Part shown: one piece after another, positions 1-12,400 of the stretch
Position numbering within the stretch: position 1 is the stretch's first letter
How the letters are laid out: the number at the start of each line of letters is the position of its first letter
Source of the DNA: Limnomonas spitsbergensis
Lineage: Eukaryota; Chlorophyta; Chlorophyceae; Chlamydomonadales
Reading direction: 5' to 3'
Length of the DNA: 64,000 nt
Assembly (NCBI GenBank): GCA_037349105.1
Contig: JAYJMM010000063.1
Location: forward strand, 744,001 to 808,000
The notes under the pieces: model-generated
The model's database searches: none
Told to the model about the DNA's origin: nothing
Seen by the model: only the letters and a program-made list of their open reading frames with translations
Translations under genes and position numbers: made by a program

Positions 1-290
1 CATCTATAGGGCATGCCATGTCCCCCCCATCTATAGGGCATGCCATGTCCCCCCCATATATAGGGCATGCCATGTCCCCCCCCATCTATAGGGCATGTCA
101 TGTACCCCCCATCTATAGGGCATGCCATGTCCCCCCCATCTATAGGGCATGCCATGTCCCCCCCATCTATAGGGCATGCCATGTCCCCCCATCTATAGGG
201 CATGCCATGTCCCCCCATCTATAGGGCATGCCATGTCCCCCCCATATATAGGGCATGCCATGTCCCTCCCATATATAGGGCATGCCTCCT
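1..290. repeat. ~27-28 bp minisatellite in carboxylase intron
   Basis: About ten near-identical units based on CATCTATAGGGCATGCC plus ATGT and a C-run, varying mainly in C-run length and in CATCTATA versus CATATATA. It lies upstream of the first visible carboxylase exon and continues off the left edge. Short ORFs here are artefacts. Confidence 0.95.
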
Positions 291-304
291 GGTTTTTGTT
301 GTCA

Positions 305-460
305 ACTGCAAGGCCGCCATTGTCCCGATTGGGGCCAAACCTGGACTGGCCTACGGCCAGCAGCCCAAGCAGCATGGCAGACCACACCTGGGGCCTCAAA
401 CCGAAGGCCTGAGCATAGCTGACAACTAGCTGAGTTACGAAAAAGAAAGAGGCATGATGC
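305..460 (+). repeat. Dispersed GC-rich repeat (family D), intronic copy
   Basis: Contains the recurring block GCCRCCATTGnCC, GGGGCCAAACCTGGAC, a CGGCCTACGGCC-like palindrome, then CCCAAGCAGCATGG and a tail with TAGCTGACA...TAGCTGAG. The same order with tail recurs at 15405-15560. Partial copies, mostly inverted, lie at 16310-16410, 36835-36930, 38190-38290, 49600-49680, 19325-19375 and 54635-54720. Confidence 0.75.
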
Positions 461-499
461 CTCACTGAATCCCTGCTTGTTGCGCACTTCTCCATGCAG

Positions 500-3400
500 G
501 TTTGTGCCAGGGCAGGTGGCCAGGCCGTGCACCCTGGCTACGGCTTCCTGTCGGAGAACGCCGCCTTTGCTGACTCGTGCCATAAAGTGGGTCCAGGCCT
601 GTTACGGGTGCTGAATTTGAATTCAAATAACAGGTGCTGACAGGTGGGTCTCGGAGCCTGTGAGGGGGCCAGGATTGGGAGAGGGAGAGCCGGGAAAGTG
701 TGGATGAGCGCGATTCGGTGCATCTGCTGTGCTATGTCTTGCAATCTCATCCATCCATCAGTCCACTACCCTAAATCCTTAACCGTTTCCCCTAAGCCCT
801 AAACCCTAAATCCTCAACCGTTTCCCCTAAGCTCTAAACCCTAAATCCTTAACCGTTACCTCCAAGCCCTAAACCCTAAATCCTTAAACGTTGCCCCTAA
901 GCCCTAAATCCTTAGCTGTTGCCCCTAAGCCCTAAGCCCTTAAACCTTAACCGTTACCCCTAAACCCTAAATACTTAAACGTTGCCCTTAGCCCTTCAAT
1001 AGGCCCATGTATGGCCGTGTAAGAATCTCAACCGCATATGGCACACCTGGCACCTGGGCTGAAGAGCGGTGCGGCTTCTGCTGCGCTGGGTCTTGCAAGC
1101 TCATCTATACACCTGAGAGACTGTATATTGTCTAGAAAGAAAGACATAATCTACGCCACGTGGGATGCGTGAGAGTTAAGGAAACAGCGCGGCCTGGGCC
1201 AAAGCCACATCCGCGCCGTAATCGTAGTCCATATCTGCATATTGGGGCAAACGCCCAAACGCCCAACGCCCCTTTGCATAGTATATCAACCTTACATGTA
1301 TGGTACACCAAGCATCTGGGCTGGAGCGTGGCACAGCTTCTGTTGTGCTGGGTCAATCTTGCAAACTCATATGCTAAGGTTTTACAGTCCAGCTGAGCAA
1401 ACCCTAAATCATAAACCCTACACTTGTAGGCTAAGGTTTTACAGTCCAGCTGAGCAAACCCTAAATCATAAACCCTACACTTGTAGGCTAAGGTTTTACA
1501 GTCCAGCTGAGCAAACCCTAAATCATAAACCCTACACTTGTAGGCTAAGGTTTTACAGTCCAGCTGAGCAAACCCTAAATCATAAACCCTACACTTGTAG
1601 GCTAAGGTTTTACAGTCCAGCTGAGCGAACCCTAAATCATAAACCCTAAACTTGTAGGCTAAGGTTTTACAGTCCAGCTGAGCAAACCCTAAATCATAAA
1701 CCCTAAACTTGTAGGCTAAGGTTTTACAGTCCAGCTGAGCATCAAATTTGATGCATGAGACATATGCTGTGCTGAGTCTTGCAAGATCATCCAGACATAT
1801 GCATCAGGCACCCTTGGTGCCTTGGCTTGATCAAGGACAGCACGGCCGTGATCAGGGGACAAACATGGCCGTTGGGATAATGCCCGCGGACATCATTGTC
1901 ATGAAAAATGTAATTCCCATAAAAAATGTAATTCCTGACAGACCGGTATCTTGTTCGTCGGCCCCTACACGAAACACCTGAACCTCTTAACCCTCACCCC
2001 TCCAGGCCGGCATCTTGTTCGTTGGTCCGGGGGGTGATGCGATCCGGTCCATGGGCAGCAAGAGCGAGGCCAAGCGAATCATGTCGGAGGCAGGCGTGCC
2101 AGTAGTCCCCGGGTATCACGGCAGCGACCAGTCGGACCAGAGGTGGGATGGCCTGTCGGCCCGGGAGTCTAGGCGATTACAATCGGGGCAGAGGTGGGAT
2201 GGTCTGTCGGCCCAGGTTAACATTGCTGTGGTTAGTTGCAGCAGAGGCATGAGATGGCGTGTTGGCCTGGGGTAATGACGCAGCAACCAGCTACAGCGGA
2301 GATTTGAAGACCCGTCATGGGAGTAAATTGCAACGACCAGTTGCGGCAGAGGTGAGATGGCCTGTTGGCCTAGGTTAACAACACAGCCATGAAGTGCAGC
2401 CGAGGTATGATTTGGCCGCTTGTCCCGTGGGTTCAATTGCAGCCACAAATCGAAGCAGAGGCGCGATTTCTATCCATCTCTGCTGCCTTTGGTTTCTGCA
2501 TAGTAGCCTTGGGCCAACTGGCCATCTTGCCTCTGCTCCAACTGGTTGCTGCAATGGAGCCCTGGAATAGGCCATCACCTGCCTCTGCCGCACTCTATTG
2601 CCGTCATTACCAGTTTCAGCAGAGGTATCAGATGGCGGCTTGATGGGATGACTGGCAGGAGGGCCCGCTGCGCCTCCCCTGAGCGCTCCACACTCTCACA
2701 GGCCAGGCCTTGTCCCTGTGTATAGAGCAGGTTGCAACTACCAGTTACAGCAAAGGTGTATAGAGCAGGTTGCAACTACCAGTTACAGCAAAGGTGTATA
2801 GAGCAGGTTGCAACTACCAGTTACAGCAAAGGTGTATAGAGCAGGTTGCAACTACCAGTTACAGCAAAGGTGTATAGAGCAGGTTGCAACTACCAGTTAC
2901 AGCAAAGGTGTATAGAGCAGGTTGCAACTACCAGTTACAGCAAAGGTGTATAGAGCAGGTTGCAACTACCAGTTACAGCAAAGGTGTATAGAGCAGGTTG
3001 CAACTACCAGTTACAGCAAAGGTGTGAGGTGGCATGGTGGACAATGCCTCGCTTGTGGAGGTCCACACCGCCCCAGGCGAGGCATTGTCCCTGTGTGAAC
3101 AGAAGGTTGAAGGGATACTGGAGCAGACAGCCCCATTGTCAGTAGCTCTCTATCTCCTTTGCTGTGGGGTGTCATGCTTCCCCCAGACGATCACTCCTGC
3201 TGCTGCTCCTGCTGCTCCCCCCCAGAAGCTTGTTGCTGCTGCTCCTGCTTATTGCTGCTGCTGCCTTAAAAGGTAAATCCTGCTCCTACTTCTGCTGCTG
3301 CTGCTGCTGCTGCAGCTCCTGCCCCCCAGAGGCTCACGCCTGCTGCTGCCCCCCAGAAGCTCACTCTGCTTCTACTTTTGCTGCTGCTGCTGGTGCTGCT

Positions 3401-6400
3401 GCTGCCGCTGTGTTGCTCTGCAGGCTGCTGCACGAGGCTCAGCAAATTGGATTCCCCCTGCTGGTCAAGGCAGTCAGCGGAGGAGGAGGCAAGGGCATGA
3501 AGCTAGCACTCAGTATGGCGCAGGTGTGTGGACAGTATGGCGCAGGTGTGTGGATAGTGTGGACAGCTGGCAGTCAGAATGGCACATGTGTGTGGACAGT
3601 TTGGCGCAGATGTGTGAATAATGTGGACAGCAGGCAGTCAGTATGACACATGCGTGTGGGAGGAGGGATGCAACAACTATCAAGCAATAAGTTTGAATGG
3701 GTGCAACGGCTGTCAAACATTAGGGGGGGGGGGAACAATACAACAACTACCAAGCGATGGGGGTGGGGGGGGGGGGGGAGGAGGCAGAGGTGGAGGGATG
3801 CAACGGCTTTCAAACAGTAGGTGGAGTGGGAGGGCGCAGAGGCAGTGAGACACTGCTGTGTATACTAAGAATCCTAAACCCTCAACCCTACACTGATGGG
3901 GTGTGAGATGCATCATGCCCATCATGGATTCAGGGATAGTGTCCAGAAGTTTTGATGAGTATTGATACGCTAGGAGGGCTGGATATTCTGTTGCCTGTTG
4001 ATCTGTCATGATGAGAGGTGGTGAGTATACATGTACAGATTTTCTTCATGCAATGCAGAAAACCTAGTTTTTGTGCGTACGGGATCTGGAATGGTCCATG
4101 CTACTTCTCTTTCAATAAATTTGATTCATGAAATAATCAACCTGAACCACACGACCTTCGTTTGAGCTGCGGCAAGCCTTTACTGCTTTTATGAGCAGAA
4201 AACTTGTTGTTTCTCTCCCTGTCAATTACACAATTACATAGATGCAAAACTTCGTTTAGCTAGCGCTTCTAACCGTGGGTTTATTGTGGGTTCCGGTGCT
4301 CTGTCGCACCTCTTTAGTACTGTCCCACCCACCCAATTTGGTGATTAACTGTGTGCTTCTGTTGCAAGCACTTTCGCATGGTAGACTAGAAACCCTGAAC
4401 TATCTCACACGTGTCATGACAAACGCGGTTTCCATGGGGATTTCCTCGGGGATTTTTTCATGGCGGCATCTTTCTCCTACAAACCTCTTAAATGGAAATA
4501 TGTAGCAAATGAAGAAAGGTTTTGATGAGTATTGACCTGTGAAGAGCTCTCTCTCTGCCTGGGCCCTTTGTGCGTATCCACTATGGATGCATTTATGAAC
4601 TGCCTCTCTTGGTGCCCTCTTGAAGTGTGAACTTACCTGAAACAAACCTCTGTCCCACCTAGCTTTCACCCTCCTTTTGCCCCACCTACCCCCTCCCCCC
4701 CCTAGGTTCCTGAGGCCATTGCCTCTGCCCAGCGAGAGGCTGCTTCCTCTTTTGGTGATGACCGGGTCCTGCTGGAGCGCTACATCCAGCGGCCCAGACA
4801 CGTGGAAGTGCAGGTGTGTCCTCGTGACTCTGAACCTTAGACCCTAAACCCTACATTCAGCAGCCCAGACACGTGGAAATACAGGTGTGTCCCGCCTCCG
4901 GACTCTGAACCCTAAACTCTTAACCCTGAACCCTGACATATGACATATGACACCCGTCTCCTGCACCCCGAACCCTGACCTATGACTCCCGTCCCTGGAA
5001 CCTGAACCCTGAACCCTGGCTTCTTAATCCTGACTTCTGACCCTAAACCCTAAACCCTGTGACTAGCGCGGTTCACGTGTTTGCCAGGATTGCGATCCAT
5101 GTAGGATGTTCTTTACCCTTTGTGCTGTTGCTGCACATGTCAGGTGGTGTGTGACCATCATGGGAACGCAGTGTACCTGTTCGACCGGGACTGCAGTATA
5201 CAACGCAGGCATCAGAAGGTGAGGGACGGTCGATTCCGCCATGTAGGTTATATGGCAGTTAAGGGTGTAGGTTTTATGGCAGTTGAGGGTATAGGTTTTA
5301 TGGCAATTGAGGGTGTAGGTTAATTGCAGTTGAGGGTGTAGGTTTTATGGCAGTTGAGGGTGTAGATTTATGGCAGTTGAGGGTATAGGTTTTATGGCAG
5401 TTGAGGGTGTAGGTTTTATGGCAGTTGAGGGTGTAGATTTATGGCAGTTGAGGGTGTAGGTTTTATGGCAGTTGAGGGTATAGGTTTTATGGCAGTTGAG
5501 AGTGTTGGTTTTATGGCAGTTGAGGGTGTAGGTTTTATGGCAGTTGAGGGTGTAGGTTTTATGGCAGTTGAGGGTGTAGGTTTTATGGCAGTTGAGGGTG
5601 TAGGTCTTATGGCAGTTGAGGGTAGAGTTGTTATGTCAGTTGAGGGTGTAGGTTTTATGGCAGTTGAGGGTGTAGATTTATGGCAGTTGAGGGTGTAGGT
5701 TTTATGGCAGTTGAGGGTGTAGGTTTTATGGCAGTTGAGGGTGTAGGTTTTATGGCAGTTGAGGGTATAGGTTTTATGGCAGTTGAGGGTGTAGGTTTTA
5801 TGGCAGTTGAGGGTGAAGGTTTTATGGCAGTTGAGGGTGTAGATTTTATGACAGTTGAGGGTGTAGGTTTTATGACAGTTGAGGGTGTAGGTTTTATGTC
5901 AGTTGAGGGTGTAGGTTTTATGGCAGTTGAGGGTGTAGATTTATGGCAGTTGAGGGAGTAGGTTTTATGGCAGTTGAGGGTGTAGGTTTTATGGCAGTTA
6001 AGGGTGTAGGTTTTATGGCAGTTGAGGGTGTAGGTTTTATGGCAGTTGAGGGTGTAGGTCTTATGGCAGTTGAGGGAGTAGGTTTTATGGCAGTTGAGGG
6101 TGTAGGTTTATGGCAGTTGAGGGAGTAGGTTTTATGGCAGTTAAGGGTGTAGGTTTTATGGCAGTTGAGGGTGTAGGTTTTATGGCAGTTGAGGGTGTAG
6201 ATTTATGGCAGTTGAGGGTGTAGGTTTTATGGCAGTTGAGGGTATAGGTTTTATGGCAGTTGAGGGTGTAGGTTTTATGGCAGTTGAGGGTGAAGGTTTT
6301 ATGGCAGTTGAGGGTGTAGATTTTATGGCAGTTGAGGGTGTAGATTTTATGACAGTTGAGGGTGTAGGTTTTATGACAGTTGAGGGTGTAGGTTTTATGG

Positions 6401-9400
6401 CAGTTGAGGGAGTAGGTTTTATGGCAGTTGAGGGTGTAGGTTTATGGCAGTTGAGGGTGTAGGTTTTATGGCAGTTGAGGGTGTAGGTTTTATGGCAGTT
6501 GAGGGTGTAGATTTATGGCAGTTGAGGGTGTAGGTTTTATGGCAGTTGAGGGTATAGGTTTTATGGCAGTTGAGGGTGTAGGTTTTATGGCAGTTGAGGG
6601 TGAAGGTTTTATGGCAGTTGAGGGTGTAGATTTTATGGCAGTTGAGGGTGTAGATTTTATGACAGTTGAGGGTGTAGGTTTTATGACAGTTGAGGGTGTA
6701 GGTTTTATGGCAGTTGAGGGAGTAGGTTTTATGGCAGTTGAGGGTGTAGGTTTATGGCAGTTGAGGGAGTAGGTTTTATGGCAGTTAAGGGTGTAGGTTT
6801 TATGGCAGTTGAGGGTGTAGATTTATGGCAGTTGAGGGTGTAGGTCTTATGGCAGTTGAGGGTGTAGGTTTTATGGCAGTTGAGGGAGTAGGTTTTATGG
6901 CAGTTGAGGGTGTAGGTTTATGGCAGTTGAGGGAGTAGATTTATGGCTGTTAAGGGTGTAGGTTTTATGGCAGTTGAGGGTGTAGGTTTTATGGCAGTTG
7001 AGGGTGTAGATTTATGGCAGTTGAGGGTATAGGTTTTATGGCAGTTGAGGGTGTAGATTTATGGCAGTTGAGGGTGTAGATTTATGGCAGTTGAGGGTGT
7101 AGGTTTTATGGCAGTTGAGGGTATAGGTTTTATGGCAGTTGAGGGTGTAGATTTATGGCAGTTGAGGGAGTAGGTTTTATGGCAGTTAAGGGTGTAGGTT
7201 TTATGGCAGTTGAGGGTGTAGGTTTTATGGCAGTTGAGGGTGTAGGTTTTATGGCAGTTGAGGGTGTAGATTTATGGCAGTTGAGGGTGTAGGTCTTATG
7301 GCAGTTGAGGGTATAGTTGTTATGGCAGTTGAGGGTGTAGGTCTTATGGCAGTTGAGGGCATAGTTGTTATGGCAGTTGAGGGAGTAGGTTTTATGGCAG
7401 TTGAGGGTGTAGGTTTATGGCAGTTGAGGGAGTAGGTTTTATGGCAGTTAAGGGTGTAGGTTTTATGGCAGTTGAGGGTGTAGATTTATGGCAGTTGAGG
7501 GTGTAGATTTATGGCAGTTGAGGGTATAGGTTTTATGGCAGTTGAGGGTATAGGTTTTATGGCAGTTGAGGGTGTAGATTTATGGCAGTTGAGGGTGTAG
7601 GTTTTATGGCAGTTGAGGGTGTAGGTTTTATGGCAGTTGAGGGTGTAGGTTTTATGGCAGTTGAGGGTGTAGATTTATGGCAGTTGAGGGTGTAGGTCTT
7701 ATGGCAGTTGAGGGTATAGTTGTTATGGCAGTTGAGGGTGTAGGTTTTATGGCCGTTTAGGTGAAGGGTTTATGGCCGTTTGGGGTGTAGGTTGTAGGTC
7801 AGTTAAGGGTGAAGGGTTTCATACATTAGAAGGTGCAGGACGCTTGTTACCAGAATGCAGAATTTAAGTACTGTATCAGAATGTGAGGGACGTTTGTGAT
7901 TGGGGTTGGAAGGATAAGGTTCGATTTTTAGGCATTAGGGTTTTTGGGCTTTTAGGTTGAGGGTGTAGGTAGAAGGTGAGGGACGTTCGTTCCCGGGGGG
8001 GCTGCAATTAATCAAAACAACTAGGGTTTATGCCGGGAAAATGCTGATTACGGTCCTTACATTGGTTGAATTACCGTTTCTAGCTGAGTTCTGGTCACCG
8101 TAATTTATAAGGCAAATTTAGCTACTAGGGGACGGTAATCACTTGCACGATTCCTGTAATAAGGCGAAATTGCACAGGGCAAAGCCCCCTTACCATCTGG
8201 GACACATATTTTGTGCTTGGACGTCGAGGGGGTCCCGTCGCGGCCTCTCCACCGAAGGTGGCGGGACTCGGCGGACCTCGCACACCTTTGGTGTGTGAGC
8301 CGAAAAAGAGGCCGCAACACGCTTTAGAGAATCATTGGTATAGCTCAGGTGCCATCTGGGCACCTGAGCAATACCGATGATTATCTAATGCGAGGAGGCG
8401 GGATCCGCGGCCCTCCACCTGTTGCGGCGGAACTCCTCGCACGAAGCACACAATTAGTGTGCCACATGGTAGAGTCGTAGCTCTTAACGTCTGGGGCCCT
8501 CATTGTGTGCGAGGGGTGGAAAATAACCCTGCTAAGGATTAGGGTATCTGCTGGTCCTAGGGGATGATCAAGACTAAACCTCTGCCAAAGGAAAGCTGTT
8601 AAGTGCACCCTTAGTTGGGCTACTGCCTTATATATATATCCTATATACATACCGGTATATATAAGGCAGTAGCCCAAGGGCGGATTCAAGGGCGTCCAAT
8701 TGACGGGTGACTCTGCTTGGAGTTGTGGATGTTGCAAGGTGTGCGTCATGCCCCACCGCTGGGACTTGGCTGGGCTCAAATTCCATGCTTTGCCTGCCGC
8801 CACTTAACACTGGTAAAGCAGCAGACAGACTGGTCGCAAATTAGTTGAGAAGTGTAATCTCGTTAGGACGGTAGATCAACAGGTACTTTGCTATTTTCGC
8901 GCTTGGGTCACCCCCGGGAACCATCGGGAGCGGGGACCCCCCCGCACACGTAAAAATACAGGTATCAGCAGCTGCAGCATGTATTTCGCACGCCCCCCAC
9001 TGCTGGCAAGGATGCCGATTTACCACCGACCCCTCCCTCCCTGTTGCGCGGGGTGTCATGCACACAGGTCCTTGAGGAGGCCCCAGCCCCTGGCCTAAGT
9101 CAAGAGTTCCATGACCTCATCGGCCAGGCAGCGGTACGTGCAGCCCAGGCCGCTGGTTACGTCAACGCCGGTACTGTGGAGTTCATCGTCGACATGGGCG
9201 ATCCGACCGGTGACCGGCCCTTCTTCTTCATGGAGATGAACACCAGGCTGCAGGTAGATCCGGATCTCAATCCAGATCCAGGCAACAGGCTGTTCGCGCT
9301 TCCAGATCTCTATCCAGATTCAAAAGTAAGGCTGCAGTTAGATCAAAATCTCCACCAAGAAGCAGGTTGCAGCCGACGATTCTTTGACTACAGGATTGGA

Positions 9401-12400
9401 TTGACCAATATCGAAACTGGACCCTTACCCTGGTTTGAGGTGCTTGCAAGGGAAGTGCCCGGCCAAGCCTACTCCCAACAGAGGCGCCTGGCCAAGCCTG
9501 CAAGCACGGTTGCTGACGCTGCACCATTTCTCATGCTGGAATATGGCCTCCGCAGTGATAACTGAGCCCTTAACCCTGAAACAGTAACCCTGAAACTGAA
9601 ACCCTGCTTCCCAAGCCCCTGCAGCAAGATGACACCATTACACCTTCCTCCACCGCAGAGGTGCCTTGCCTGATGTGTGCCCCTTCCAATTACTTCTCCG
9701 ACCACCCTCCTTCTCCCCAGCTCCCTCGCTGACACTCTCCCCCGCTTCCACACAACTACTCACATGCCCAACTGTCCAACTGGTCATTCGCCCAACTGCC
9801 TAACTGCTCCTGTCCCGCCAGGTTGAGCACCCCATCACGGAGGAGGTAAGCGGCGTGGATCTGGTGGAGTGGCAGCTGAGGGTGGCGGCCGGCCTGCCCC
9901 TGCCGCTCACCCAGGAGGGCATTGGCGCTCCACGCGGCCACGCCTTCGAGGCGCGACTCTACGCGGAGAGCCCTCGGAAGGGATTCCTGCCAGGTGGGTG
10001 GTGATAAATTTGAGGGTTGAGAGTTGAGGCTATGATTGAGTGGATGGGAGGAGGAAAACGGGTCAGTAAGGGGATGTCTGCTAGGTGGGTGTTTATTAAT
10101 TCAAATTTGAGCGTTGAGAGGCTCAAGGCTGTGACTGAGTGGCAGGAAAGAGAGGGGACCGCCGGGCCGGGGGGGGGGGGGGGGGATTCCGCCACGTGGG
10201 AGGAGATTTTTGCTAAGAGTTTGGGGTTAAGGTTGTGACTGTACCCCAATTGCATCAACACCTCCCCCCACACCCTATCCCTTCCAGGTGCCGGCATAGT
10301 GCGCAGGTGGAGGGTTTAGGGCTCAAGCTGTAACTGCCCCTAATAGAGGGACACCTCCACCCCCCCTATCCCTTCCAGGTGCCGGCATAGTGCGCAGGTG
10401 GAGGGTTTAGGGCTCAAGCTGTAACTGTCCCTAATAGAGGGACACCTCCACCCCCCCTATCCCTTCCAGGTGCCGGCATTGTGCGCAGGTGGAGGGTGCC
10501 CACTGACTCAGGCACCTTCCAGCCCTTGTGTCGAGAAACGCTGCTACCTGTCACAGCCTCATGTGCACCATCTGCGGCCGCGGCTCCTCCGGGGCGCCCT
10601 ACAGGAGGAGCGCCAGCTGCACCAGCAGCAGCAGAGGGAGCGCCATTAGGTGGGGAGGCGTGGGCGACGAGAGGCCTGGAGGACGCGCCCTGCCGCGTAC
10701 GTGTGGACAGTGGCGTTGAGGAAGGCGACAGCGTCGGGACCTTTTACGATCCTATGATCGCCAAGCTGGTGGCTTGGGGGCCGACACGGACGGCCGCCTT
10801 GGCCGCCCTGGGGAAGGCGTTGGCGCAAACCCAGGTGACTGGGCTCTCTAAGGCGTTGTGTGTTGGTACGCTGAATGCTAAGCCCTGAATTATATGCAGG
10901 GGACTAGGCCTTCTGGGGCTGTGTGTTTGTTAGTAACCTTAACCCTGTGATAGTAATCTTAACCCTGTGTTAGTAACCTTAGCCCTGAGCCCTAAATCAT
11001 GCAGGGGACTAGGCATTCTGAGCTGCCGTATGTTAGTAACCTGGACTTTTAACCTTTGCTGCTCATGTAACTGCAACTATTTCTACTGCTGCTCCTCCTT
11101 CTTCTGTTGTTGCTGTCTCTGAACCCTTATTTTGCTGCTGATCCTGTTGCATGTACCCTGACCAGGTGGCAGGCCTGCCGGTTAACATTGAGTTCCTCAA
11201 GCAGCTTGCAGCCCATCCACACTTTGTGTCTGCAGAGGACCTCACCACCGCTTTCATCACGTGAGGTTCCAGCCGTCCAGGGTTCAAGGGGGGGGGGGGA
11301 GGGGGGGGGAGGAAGGGAGGGGGGGGGGAGGAAGGAGGGGGGGGGGTAAGGCGTGTCTGCTGAGGACCTCACCACTGCCTTCATCACGTGAGGGTCCAGG
11401 GTTCAAGGGGGGCAGGAGAGGGGGCAGGTGGTTAAGGTGTGGCTGCAGAAGTTGGAAATAAGGCCTCCTGCGCCCTGCCAGAGGGTGGCGGGTGAGTTGC
11501 CGTGGCAGTCATATTTGTATTTAATGCGTCGTTTTCGTTGGTCGAATGTCCCGAGCGCGTTTGCTAGTTGCTGAGATACCCGTGCCGGCTGTTTTGAAAG
11601 GCTGCGGCTAGTCCTCGTTGGATTCACGTGCTCCCTGCACCATGAATACATCACCTCGGGAGAGGGCGTGCCCTGGATTTAATGAACACAAATCTATAAA
11701 TTTACAAATATACAAATACCAGCACCGGTAAACAAATCTTACAAACATATAAATATCTGCAAATGCTCCGTTTTATCTGGGAATCCTGGACCTCCGGAAT
11801 CCCCCCCCTGATTCCCCTCATTATGACTGATGCTTGCCCCATGCCTGCCTGCCCTAGGGACAATGCTGACGTGCTCCTGGCCCCCAAGGAGTTAGGTCTC
11901 CGGGTGGCTGCCGTTGCTGCGGTCGCCCGTCATCTCCTGGAGGCAAGTTCCTTCCCTTTTTCATTTTCGTGGATAGCAGCCATGCCTGTTTGTGTCACTC
12001 TGGGTGCCATGAGGTGTGTATTCACATCCCATGGGTTGATGTGGCCTGCTTCTGGGGGGGAGGTACATGAGGTATGTTTGGAGCCAGATGGGAAGTTCCC
12101 ACTTCTCTGCTCTTGCTTATGCATGCATCTGCCCTGATGTTTTACATCCCATTGTGTGATGTGACCTGTTGCTGGGGTAGAGGCACAGCATGTGTGTCCG
12201 GAGCCAGATGGGCAGTAGTCCCTCCCTCTTGCTCATGCATGCATCTGACCTGATGTTTTACATCCCATTGGGGGATGTGGCCTGCTTCTGGGGAAGGTGT
12301 GGGGAGGTGTGCCTTTACATCCCATTGGGGGATGTGGTCTGCTTCTGGGGAAGGTGTGGGGAGGTGTGCCTTTACATCCCATTGTGTGATGTGGCCTGCT

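Noticed and set aside
1..290. Possible CRISPR-like array (regular short repeats)
   Set aside because: Units are contiguous with no unique spacers, and the genome is eukaryotic; it is a minisatellite. The same holds for every other array here.
768..995. Chromosome end
   Set aside because: The telomere-like repeats are degenerate, interstitial and inside a gene whose exons lie on both sides.
8100..8680. Group I intron
   Set aside because: Isolated resemblance to P and R core elements, but no consistent P3-P7 pairing or S element found by eye; described only as a hairpin cluster.
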